Source: Prunella strophiata (Eukaryota > Chordata > Aves > Passeriformes > Prunellidae). From it: a DNA stretch of 64,000 bases. The stretch spans positions 2,460,001-2,524,000 of the forward strand of contig JAZBQD010000014.1 of assembly GCA_036583965.1 (NCBI GenBank), written 5' to 3'. Under the pieces are notes generated by a model. It was not told the origin of the DNA. It ran no database searches and was given only the letters and a program-made list of their open reading frames with translations. This document shows, one piece after another, positions 50,510 through 61,492 of this stretch. Position 1 is the first letter of the stretch. Each line of letters begins with the position of its first letter. The position numbers were made by a program, and so were the translations under genes.

Positions 50510-50608
50510 TATAAGTGCTTCATCATTTGCTTTTCAAAGCTTGATTTAGCCAGAACAAAGCATAAAGCTGGTGTCTCCCAGCTTTAGCAATGGCTGCACA
50601 TGCAGCAG
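50510..50608 (+). promoter_or_regulatory. Weak candidate: TATA box, ATG and splice donor of a first exon
   Basis: TATATAA at about 50510-50516 is followed 74 bp later by an ATG at 50590 in an acceptable start context (AGCAATGG). The frame reads MAAHAA and then meets a strong donor, CAG|GTGAGC, with the cut after 50608. This order is what a short first coding exon would look like. I cannot identify the next exon, and each motif is common enough by chance that the combination remains speculative. If no spliced transcript exists, it is chance. Confidence 0.15.
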
Positions 50609-52728
50609 GTGAGCTCAGTTGTGCTCACCCCAGCTCCCATCCCTGCCCAGGTGCCAGAGCTCAGGCTCCCCCAGACAAGGTGGCTGCATGCTGGCCATGA
50701 GCTTCCCCCTGAAGCCAGGCCAGGCTCTGACTGCCAGGGCAAGCCTTTGAGGGAGCCCCAGCTGTGCCAGGGAGCATGCCAGGAGCAGGGAGGTGAAGAT
50801 GAGCGTGGCCCAGCTCTCAGCCTGTGTCCTGGCCTTGTTCTGTTTACTGGAATAGACAGAGCACTCAGCCAAAGAGGTCAGCAAGAGAGCACAGCTCAGA
50901 ATGTTTGCAGCACACTGGGGACATCTGCCCTGCTGGCCTTGGCAATGGTTTCTCATGCACCACTTGTGTGCATATGCTCCTTCCCTTCCCTGCCTTGCTT
51001 TCCCTCCTTCCCCTGCCTGCTTCCCACCTTTTCATGTAGGGCTGAGTCAGATGGTCCAGCAAAAAGCCTGCAATTGTATTTCATCTTTGTTGGGTCCTGT
51101 AATGATCCAAATAATTGCTTGAGTTTTAATCTGCTTTATGCAGGCTGAGCACTTCTGGTCACACTTGGAAAGGAGAACTAAGACTCTACCACCCTTTAAA
51201 AAAAAAACCAAACCCATATTCCCAGCAATGTCCAGGACTGCAAAAGCTGCTTGCTGCCCTGCCAAGGATTCTGCAATAGTGTCTGTACTGCTGTGAACTG
51301 CTGCAGAAATCACACAGTTTGATTTTTGAGTTGGTTTGGTTCCAAGGGAATACAGAGCTCTAATCCAGGCCACCCTGTGCTGCACACCACTGACCTTCCC
51401 CCTCAGGCTCCCTCTGGGGTGCAAACACAAGCTGTGGGCAAAAGGAACCCTGTTAAGGAGGAATAAATATTATCCCAAGTAATAACACTGGAAGTGAGTA
51501 GTTTCTCCAGTTAATGTGGCAGCAGTGTGGGTAGTTACATCATCAGAGAAAAGGCAGTGGTACAAAGGATGGGTCTCCTACATGGGTGATTGAGGTGGTT
51601 TCTCTCTGATTTATATATTTGAGGCAACAAAGTGAAAAAAAAATGCTCCCCCAGTGATCTATGAGTTCATGCCCTGCTGCCTTCCAGCGAGGCAAGAGCT
51701 CCCCAGGGCCTGAAGGATTTTTTTTTTAAATACAGTACAGGCTGTGTAATCACTGAAGTGTTTGAAAACTTCCCCAACACTAATTTTATCTGTTTGTGAC
51801 AGTGGAAACCTGGTGGAATGGTGAGAATTGCTTTCAGGGTGTCCTGAGACGAACCTTAAAAGCTGAGAATTCAGCTTGATTTGGGCCAGCAATCCTCTGG
51901 GCACAGATTGGTTAAGCCATGCAGCCCATGAGCATCAATTAGGGAAACTTCAATTAGTGAAGGGTGTGCACGTTTGGAGGTTATTTCACTTCTTTTTACA
52001 ATTTACAGAAAGATTAACTAAAAAAGAAATTGTCTTCTTAAGAGAATGCTGTGCTGACTTGTCTTTACCAGTCAAAATCCAGGACAGGGATCTGGAAAGC
52101 CAGAAAAGATCCCCAAAAACATGGATATAAAACTGTGCAAGAGGGAGAAGGCATGCAGCTCCAGACTTCCAGCACAGGAGAGCTGACTCTGCTTTTACAG
52201 TGAGATCAAGGACAAATTGTCTACTGGCTTTGAATCAAACACTGGCTCAAAGCTAAGATAATGGGAAAATTTCCTTTTTATTTGACTTTATTTTTTTTTA
52301 AGTGTTTTTTATCTTGCTCATTTAAAAAGTCTGTGCCTCTGTTCTAAGAAGGCTTTTTTTCCAGGATCAGAGATATCTTGCATTCCTCAAGTGCAATTCA
52401 TTCCCAATAAAACTCTCCATGTTCCATATCAACCATTAATGTTTCCAGATTGTAAACCTGACAGGTTTAACAGATTTATTCTTGTTTTCTATTAGTGTGA
52501 GGCTAAGACTGAGGTTAACATTTAGCATGCTGTGGAGACGTGAGCAGCTCTTCTTGTGTCCATGACTTTGCTCTTTGATGAAACTGAACTGGCAAAATAA
52601 ACCAGGGAAAGCAATTATTTCCTGAGATGACTGAGGTCTAAACACGTGTTTCTGACAATCAATGCAACAAATAAAGATCGAAAATATAAGATATATTTAT
52701 ACTTACAAAATTTGGGTTGGTTGTGGTT

Positions 52729-52730
<2 letters not shown>
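50609..52730. other. Non-coding sequence with overlapping long frames
   Basis: The region 50600-51450 is GC-richer and carries a 182-codon plus frame (50600-51148) and 113- and 127-codon minus frames. They overlap one another and none has a recognised domain. A pyrimidine-rich CTTCCC block spans 50978-51030. The rest is AT-rich with no gene or transposon recognised. Confidence 0.5.
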
Positions 52731-52764
<34 letters not shown>

Positions 52765-52876
52765 TTGCTTTTTTGTTTGTTTGGGGTTTATTTGGTGGGG
52801 TTTTTTAGGTTTTTGTTGTTGTTGTTGTTGATGTTGTTTTGGCTTGTTTTTTTGTTTGTTTGTTTGTTTGTTTTTA
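52731..52876. repeat. T33 run and T/G low complexity
   Basis: T33 at 52731-52763, then T/G-rich sequence with (TTG)n at about 52813-52830 and (TTTG)n at about 52849-52873. The poly-F plus frame crossing it is an artefact. Confidence 0.9.
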
Positions 52877-53236
52877 AGTGTCCTGTAACAGTATAAAGTA
52901 CTGACTATATTTTGAAATTAAATTCTTTTCACTTGCCTGATGAGAAGCTCGGGTTGTACCTATTTAGGCATTAGCCAAACCTCCCTTGAGCAACAAGGGT
53001 AGTATTTTGTTTGCATGTTTAATTTCTGCTGAGCAATCAAGACTGTTTTAAGTATTTACAGGAAGCTCTGTTTTGATTCTCAGTGGATAAACAAGCTGGG
53101 TTTTTTATATAAAGCTTATGTCTATAAAGCAAACACAAAATCTGATTCATTGTTCCTGTGTGGGAAAAATACAACTTACTATGAAAAAAATCACACTAAG
53201 GGATTGATCTATTTATTTATCTGTTTTATTTAAATC

Positions 53237-53335
53237 ATAGACTCATAGAATGGTTTGGATTATCAGGGATCTTAAAGATCATCTGGTTCCAACACCCCTG
53301 TGGTAGGCAGGGAGACCTTCCACTAGACCAATCTG
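53237..53335 (-). mobile_element. CR1 LINE 3'-end fragment, minus orientation
   Basis: On plus this begins ATCATAGACTCATAGAATGG, the reverse complement of the CR1 3' end. It continues through GATCATCTGGTTCCAACACC and ends in GGGAGACCTTCCACTAGACC, the complement of the GGTCTAGTGGAAGGT block. About 100 bp of the 3' UTR remains, a typical severe 5' truncation. Non-coding. Confidence 0.93.
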
Positions 53336-56300
53336 CTCAACAAAGATGCAAATGAACCTATAGCTAGAAACACATTTTCTCTAACACTGAAAAAAAGGTG
53401 ATTGTCTGATCCTGGGAGCATGTAGAAGGGATTTGTAAAAATGTAAGAACTTGACTTAAACTTCAAAGTTAATTTAGTGCACTTAATTCCACCTCCCCAG
53501 GCATAACTAGAGATGTGGAAGTGGAGCTGTGAACAGGCATGAATTAAGGAATTAAAATAAATTTGCAGTAAAATTCTGTAGCCAAACTGACCTTTGTTGA
53601 TGGAAATCATTTGTCAGAGAGCTTAAAAACAGTAAGGTGGATCCAAATGGTCTCACATTGGATCCCAAGATTGCAGTTTGGGTTCACATCTAACACCAGA
53701 GCCAGAAGGCACAACCTGCACTCAACAGCAGGACCCCCTTGCACCACTCTAGCCTAAATCTTTCTTTTCATAAATAAAATAATTATTCTTGCTTAACGAC
53801 TGCTGGCTTAGCCAGATAAAGTCAAACAAGACTATATTTTTCTGGCTCAGAATTGATAATGTTTTTATCATGCTTTGAGGTGATCCTATGTCAGCAAAAT
53901 ATGATAATTTTATTTTTCCCCCAGAAAGTCTATAGCATGTTTTTGTACTCATCTCAGCAGATTGTGTTTAATTGGGTTCAGCACTGCTATGAGCTGACAG
54001 TACAGATTTCTGGTCTGGTGCCAGTTAATGCTCACTGCAGATGTATTTGTGTTCCTGGTGGAACAAGTAAGCTGCAAGTTTGGGTGCATTGGATTACTTG
54101 ACATGGTTCAGAGGTCAATTCATGGAGAAACATCAGTGAAAATCTCCCAACAGTGATTCTTCTTCTCTTTCTTTTCCACCAGCTGGGAGAAAACAAAAAA
54201 AAAAAAAAAAGAGAGAGGAGAATTTTCTGGCAATTGCACCCTTCTATTTAGAGGAGGTTCTGGCTTACTTGTATTGAACAGCTCATTGTCCTTTCAGTTT
54301 CTGCTGTGCTTTTCTCATTTACATAGATTTCAGTAGTTTTACTACTTTTGTAGCTAACTGATAGATTATTCATCTTAGCTTTCATGGGATCACTTTGCCC
54401 TCAATTTAATGTATATACTAAAATTGGTTTACTACAATTTGTAAGTGTTCATGAGAATTAGACTACTTTAAAGTAGCAGTACCAGTGTTTTGTTGAGTAA
54501 TAAATGTCATTTTTTGGTTTGTGTGGCACCTGGAAGTAACTCTGTCCTAATGAACTACTCATACTATCTGCACTTTGTATCAGCTGAGAAGTTGACACAA
54601 GGTTCATTTCACTTCCAGGAGTTATTATAAACACATCCTTTGTGGAAGAGATTGAAATATTTTGAATTAACATGTGAAATATTAAGTGGAGAAATGTTAA
54701 CAAGTTAGTAGATGATTCTTTACTCTTATAGGTGTGTGAAATATTAAGTACATAAACATGCTCAAAAAGAAGCTTTGGGTGCAACTTTGACTTAGAGCAG
54801 AGCCACAGGGAAAGAACTTTATTTTACTTTTTTCTTTCCTATAAACTGGCAGCACTTTTAAAACAGCTCTTTCACATCAGCTCTGTACATAATTGTTCTG
54901 TTTTGGCTGGCAAGTATTATTTGCTGAAATACCACTTCTTATCTTCCATCTCTTTGCTGGCTCTTGTCCACTTTTCAGCTACTCCTCTGCATCTCCTGGC
55001 TCGCTGGTTTCTTTGGGAGATGATTTATAGTGCTGCAGATTGTCTTGTATGCTGCCTGCTTTGGGGGGTTTTTGTGTTTTGCTTGGTTTTTTTTTAAGTT
55101 GATGTCCCACTGTTGTTTTAGCAAGGAGCATTCAGACTTTTGAGAATAACTGTGAAGGTGTCTCTCAGTGTGTTATAACTATGTGGCACTCATAAAGGAA
55201 TAAGATTATTTAGTTCAGAGACATAGTTCTTAAGACATGAATAAAGATTTTCTTCTTATATGACAGAAAAGTTTCCATTCTTACATTTCAAACTCAATCC
55301 CTTACAGTTTTCACTGTTGCCATTCTGTAATTGTTCAATGACTCGAAGAACCAGAAATATTTCCTATTTTCTTTTGCAGGAAATGGTTCTGGAGTGTTCT
55401 GGAGACAGAACACTGTCTCCATGAGGACAGTAAGGGATTGTAGTAATTTTTCTTCTTTATTTTAAAAAAGCTGGTTTTAATAACAACCTGGAATCACCCA
55501 TGTATAGTCCATCAAGGCTTTTATGATCTTCAAAACAGGGAATGCTTTTTGTTCCAGTGACTTTTGTGAAGTCACATACCAGAGTGATGAGCATAAGAAA
55601 CCCTAGAGAGGCAGGAAGTCAGATGTCCTATAAGGTTAAATTCTTTTCTTCTCTGGGTTGACTTTTCCTGTAGAACATACCACGATGTGGCATTCGCTCC
55701 AACTCTCGCTTTTAAGAGGAAGCAGAAATTATCATCATTTCAGGCTGTGTAACTCTTGTCCCTTGTTCTAATTTCAGGTTTTACATGTGTTGTTAAGCTC
55801 AACAAGACAATTTCTGTTGCGAGACCTAAATACAGCTTGATCACAGAGCATTAAGAAACATGATGATGGTTATTTGGTTAGCCACCAATTTCCTCTCTCA
55901 TGCTCTGAGTCTCAGATTACTGAGCTTTCATCTGGCATTCTCAGACATGCTCACTAATTGTCCTGCAGCAGACAAATAAAGAGCACGTTTTACAAGTGAT
56001 GTGTGCAATGCACTAACTAATGTCAATTCGTGTGTTGCCTGGATACAGATCTTATTTGTGTTTAGGATTATTTAATTAACTTCTTAATTGCAATGAACAG
56101 AGAATTGAAGCACGCAGTCCAAAGCCCAATCAGTGCAAAAGCTCAATAGGCTGTAATGAATTTTGGCTTGGACACACACTGCTCTGGTCATCAACTAGAT
56201 TGTAGATGTAACATAAGAGATGAGAATTAAAAGGAGCTTGGATGCAGTTGGAGGGGGAGGATGTTATTAGGAATACCAGACTAATGGAAATGCATTTGTA

Positions 56301-59300
56301 GAGAGGTTGTTCAACATGTGTCATGCAGATTAAAGGAATGCTGAACAGCTGCTCAAGTGAATTTTGTCAGTCTTCCTAACAGGCTAAGCACGAAGGCTCT
56401 TTGGAGGAACTAAATGTGGTAATGGGATCTCTGGAGCCTTTTTGTGCATTTCTGGGATGCAAATTGCAGGAAATATTCAATGTTTGATACACTGCTCAAT
56501 GTTCACTCAAGAGACAGGAGGATGTACAGAAGCTGGAAAGGTAATGTTTAGAAGTGAGTCATGACTCCCTCTCTGTGAACCTGCAGAAGCACATAGTGTG
56601 GAAATGCAGCTGATGTTTGAGTTAATGGATGAAGGTGGCTGGGGCTGAGGCCTCTGCAACTCAATGTTGATCCAGAAAGAGCCCCTCCTTCATTTGCCAT
56701 CAACCTATGGTGAATTTCCATCCAAGAGGAGAAATGGCAATACAAAAATACAACAAAATTGTCCAATTTAAAGGAACTCAACAGAAACTGAAACCTGAGT
56801 GTATAATCAAGCTGCATTAGGCTGCTTGTGCAGGATAAGATAGGGTGTCAGTAGTTCTTCAAACTCATTTAGAGGTACAGAAAGTCCACAAAACCTTAAA
56901 TGTGTGCTGTCTGCTCTAATATCCTCTCGAGCAACTTTAGAGTAGCTGGAAATAACTACAATTGTGTATCCTTTACTCTAGTTGTGTTTGCCAGACCAGA
57001 TTTGTGGTGAAATTAGATGGTTTAATGTAAAAAAAAAAAATATCTAATTTTGGCATTGCCATAAGTAAGAAGAAAGGATCAAAATACAAGTCATTGATAA
57101 AATGAACAGTGAACTGATGACCCAGTTCCAGTATATGGTGGAAGACCATTTTAGGAGAGGTGGAATAATCTAAAAAAAGACTTCACACACAGTGATGTGC
57201 AAATAGTGGTCCAAGCTATATCAGCATTTCCTAAGCAGCCACTTAGGGGATCTAGGAAGCCAGGGTTTTGTGATTCCTTTTCCCTTTGCATACTTAATAT
57301 TACATGAGACCAGGTACCCTGCTGATGTTGTTTAGCTTACCTGAGATATCAGGTGCTAATTAATTCACAACATTACTTAATAATAAAAAAAAAAATAAAT
57401 AAAGGGGATAGTATATAAAAGGATCCATGTACTGCCTCATAATGATATACAGACTGATGGAGGGTAATTCCCACCATTTTACTCCTAACTGTGTGAAAAA
57501 CATGGGAGAGATGGCAAAAGGGACTGAACCCATCCGAAAGCACTAAAAATTACAAGAGTAATGAATGTTTGGGCTATAGAGATGAGGGCCAGGAATCAAT
57601 GGACACAAAGCTGTGTCCTTAGTTTTCTGGGACTGGAGGCAAAGGGAGCCCAGAGCAAAGGGAGCTTTTTCCTGCCCTCCTCTGGAGACCTGATTGAGAG
57701 ATGGCTTTGAGCTTTCTGAGCTCCTCCTGCAGCTGTGGGGCTCTCTTCTTGCTTGGTCCATGTGGGACATGCAGCAGGAATTAAAGCACTGACAGGGAGA
57801 GCTGAGCTGCCTTGTTTGAAGCTGAACCATCTCTGTATTTGTCTTCCAAAGTGCTTTGTGCAGATCTGGTGGCTTACTGACCACGAATGCTTTGAAAGAA
57901 CAGCTTCAACAAGAGCTGTGAACTTCAACCAGCCTGCATTATTAGAAGCCAAAGCTTTGTATTTGCTGTACTGCATGGAATTTTCTATTGCCATAAGCTG
58001 ACCAAAGTGGAAAAAGGATAAAATGTGGATATTTAAAGACTAAATGACAAAATGTCTTTGTTTGTTTGTTTGTTTTTGGTTTTGTTTTTGTTTTTTCAGC
58101 ATCTATATGACACTTATGTATGTAGGCTGAACACCACCTCTTTTTACACCACTCCAGAATTTTGGTCTCACTGAATCCCTTCTGAATTGCCATGAAAGGA
58201 AGGCTCAGATCCTCTGCACTGATGATGTGGTGGATTTGATTCACAGACGAACAGACTTAAGGTGCTTCATGCACCAGAGCTTAAGCAAAAAATCCTCAGG
58301 ATGTTTATTGAGTGTTATTTACCAGACTTGGTTTATAACATTGCTAAATCCATTTAATTCATTGTTTTTTTTTTTTTTTTTTTTGAGATTATGTGCTGTG
58401 GAAATACTAAGGTATTTGAGAAAGATTTCTTTTACTTCAGTACAATCTGTCCCTAACTCAGCTTTTACAGACTTTTATGTGGTAGCTACCTTACAGCCCA
58501 TTAGTTCTTCAGAAAAGCTGGTCCAGGTTTTGTAATCTTTCTTTTCTTTTTTTTTTTCCCCCAGATGATTTTTCACAAGCCAGAAGTTTCTCCAAAATCT
58601 CTTTCTTGACTCATTATTTCCTGGCAATTCTAAGCTGATTCTTTGTTTTCTCTTCCAAGAGTCTGGAATGCCATAATATTCCTCATTCAGTTTTTGAGGA
58701 AGAGTTGTCTGGTTGTCGTGTAAAAGTTTCAGTGTCCAGTTCCAAAAATTTCGTCATAACTTTATTTAATATTTTAGCACACCAGTGTTTCACTTAAAAC
58801 AATCTATCCAGTGTTTTTTTAACAGTGATGGTATGGAGATTTTAGGGAAGTAAGGTGTGTAAGGATATATTGCCTCCCTTTCTACAACTGGCTTCTCTTA
58901 AAAGAAAAAGAAAAGAAAAGAATATTTCTTCACACAGTGCTGCCTTGTGCAGTTATCCCCCAGTAACTGGAAGAATATATTTTTATTAAAATGTTTTAGA
59001 AGAGTGCCAAGTCATTCCTGAAAGCCAGCTCCTGTCTGAAGCTCTCTTTTCACCTGTTTGTTGCCCTTCTGCACTCACTGGGATATTGAATAACTTCTTT
59101 TCTATTTTGTTTAAGTCTGTGTGAGTGGTGCCTAACATACTGTAAGTATCAACATCAGGACACAGGAATGAACCTGAAGCCCAGCATGTCCAAGGCACAC
59201 ATTTTAATGAGAAAGGACATGTCCCTAAAAACCTTTCTCTCCCCCACTGCTTCAAGCAGTTATGGCCCTCTCTGACCTGTAACACACATCTTACTGTAAC

Positions 59301-61031
59301 ACCTGAATCTGCAGGCATTGGACTCAGTGTCCACTAAATACCTAGAGTAAATCAGGAAAACTGGCCTTGTTCCCCATCAAATAAAATACCAAGTCCTGAA
59401 TCCAAGATGTTTTGCCATGTAATTTTGCCAGTAAAATAAAACTGCAATTTTTTTCTCGTGGATCAACACAATGGAATAGGTGTTAATCTTTGCTGTAAAG
59501 AACATTTACAATATGGAAATGCTGCACAAGAACAGCTTTCAGCTTCTTTTTTTTCCCTGGCTTAGGCTTTGAAACTCCAAATTATAAGATATTGAAAAGA
59601 ACACTGTAACTTTAAAAAATCCTCAAAGAACTGTACTCTCTTAAAACCAAACCCAATATCAAATGTTCTGCCTCTCATAATCTCTCCTTTACAAAAAAAT
59701 CCTCTGGAAAAATCAAAAAGAAAATAGTTTCCTCTATCCATTTCAGGCTACAAACTCCACAACCCTTTTGCTTTTTATTTTGGTTAGCAGCTTGGACTCC
59801 CTTACTGCATAACTAACCTGAACAAATATTGTGCCTTAGATCATTTCAAGGGAACAAATTCCAAAACAAGCAAAGAAACAATAGACAACAATTTTTTTTT
59901 TCTCAAGGAAAAGAAGTAGGTAATTAATTATCCACCTAAGGAGGAGAGCTAATCATTTATGGGTGTTTTTTTGATTAACCACAGTACAATTTATATAGAT
60001 TTTTAAAGTCAGGAAGGGAAAAAGAAACCATACACAGTAGTTTTGAACTACCTTCAGCCCTACTGTGCTGTGTACACAGTGTAATAATATCCTTACCAAA
60101 ACAAGGAATCGTTTATGCAGCCCCATGCTGCATAGGAACCCTGTAAATACATGAATTTTTACATAATGTACAAGTGTCACGCTTTGTAGAGGGTATTACA
60201 TACTTTTTGCTACCAGGAAGAAAGCTTTGTGGTCAGTGAAAATATTCATCTGTAGACCTGTTGCTGGTGTTGAGCAATATTGAATTTTAGAAGGCTGGTT
60301 GGAGTCCAGAGCCTTTCCTATCTCCTGCAAAGCCAGGAGGAGTAGGGAGGGTCATGGCAGCACTTCCCAGCCTGTGGATTCCTTCTGATGGTCCCCAGAC
60401 ATAAACACAGCAAATGCCTCCTGGTTTCATACTTCCTTCAAAAGGAAATGGAATAAAAGGTCCTGTTACAACCCAAAACCTGATGAACTTTGGCTGTGGC
60501 TTCCCTGGTAGATCTGAGGCACAGCTCCTCCTCTGAAGGAGAAGGGAAAGGTGTCTTCCCTGGATTACTGCATAAACTGCAGCTTTTGCACAGTGACCCA
60601 GCCTGGGACTGGAGATGCCCAGGTGTTTCTTGTGTGTGGTGGCTGTTTATAAGTATTTGTGTCCCTTTTTACATTTTTTGAGAGCTTTTCTGGGAAGTTC
60701 CAGTGTTGTTCAAGGGGAAAAAAAGAGCTCTGTGAGGATAAATAGGAAGGCTTGCTACTCAGACTTGGTGACTGGCAAAGAACAAATTCAGGACTTCGGC
60801 AACTCTCTTGGGTCTGCAGTTCTGGTATCATTTTTGAGCATGTGCTGACTGTGGCTAAGAAATGAGAGTAGTGCTCTCTGTTAATCTGTCATATTGTCCC
60901 TTAAAAGTCTAACTAGAAACCAGAGATTTGCAAGGTATGGTCGTCTCTAAGGGAATGTACCTAAGAAACCAATGGCCTGAGGAGCAGAACTGGATCCACT
61001 TTTTTGGGAGTTTAAGTTTCTTGCAGCCCCG
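53336..61031. other. Non-coding, mostly single-copy DNA
   Basis: No supported gene. Simple runs are an A-rich run at 54194-54210, an A-run at 57029-57039, a (TTTG)n/T-rich tract at 58060-58096 and a T-run at 58365-58384. A direct repeat of TGTGAAATATTAAGT occurs at about 54674 and 54734. The stretch 55880-56130 is complex with TTAATTAA words. Frames up to 132 codons at 57543-58001 overlap on both strands and have no recognised family. Confidence 0.5.
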
Positions 61032-61492
61032 TGATGCCTCAGGTTTCAGCTTTTATGTTTTTTCAGATTCTGTGCTGCTTTAATGTGCAGTTCTGAGCTT
61101 CATATCAGGGCATGGTGAGCTCTGTGCACAGAGCAGGGAGACAAAACAATTCCTGCTCCAGCTGGGCACCAAGGACAAATGATCCAAATCTCAGCCCAAG
61201 AGCACAAACAGCGTGGGCTGAGGAGAGAAAAACAAGCAGGGTGGGACTGCAGGGGCTAAAGCTGGAATGGGACAATGAACTCCAAGGTGCAAATGGAGCA
61301 GAGCTGATCCAAGGGAGAGACCCCGTGCCCATTGGTGCATTTTGGGGCCATTTTGGTTCATCTTGGGTGCAGCCCTGGCTGGGCTCTGGTGCTGCCCAAG
61401 GTGCATCCATGGAGGAGAGCCTTTCAATAAATCCCTGCTTTATTCTGGAACTCTGCCCAGCTCTGTTCTAGGGCAGCATTCACAAGGCATGA
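61032..61492 (+). mobile_element. Solo LTR of the same endogenous retrovirus family (plus orientation)
   Basis: A 461-bp sister of the LTR at 37230-37689, in the opposite orientation. It starts TGATGCCTCAGG and ends AGGCATGA, one base off the canonical AGGCATCA. An AATAAA signal lies at about 61427-61432. Flanks are CCCG on the left and CTAG on the right, so no target-site duplication is visible. No viral genes adjoin. By eye the central 330 bp (about 61095-61425) differs from the other copy at roughly 2-3% of sites, while both ends differ more. The 119-codon plus frame and the 101-codon minus frame (61105-61410) lie inside the LTR and are not viral genes. Confidence 0.87.

Noticed and set aside
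50600..51148. 182-codon plus frame and the 113-codon minus frame opposite it, which looks partly membrane-like
   Set aside because: Both are open over the same GC-rich stretch, neither matches a family that I recognise, and hydrophobic runs come from pyrimidine-rich DNA.
60113..60137. Small hairpin (ATGCAGC/GCTGCAT) as a microRNA precursor
   Set aside because: The stem is only 7 bp with a 5-nt loop, far too short for a microRNA hairpin.
37230..61492. A single provirus bounded by the two LTRs
   Set aside because: The LTRs are in opposite orientation and the 23 kb between them holds no recognisable retroviral genes.
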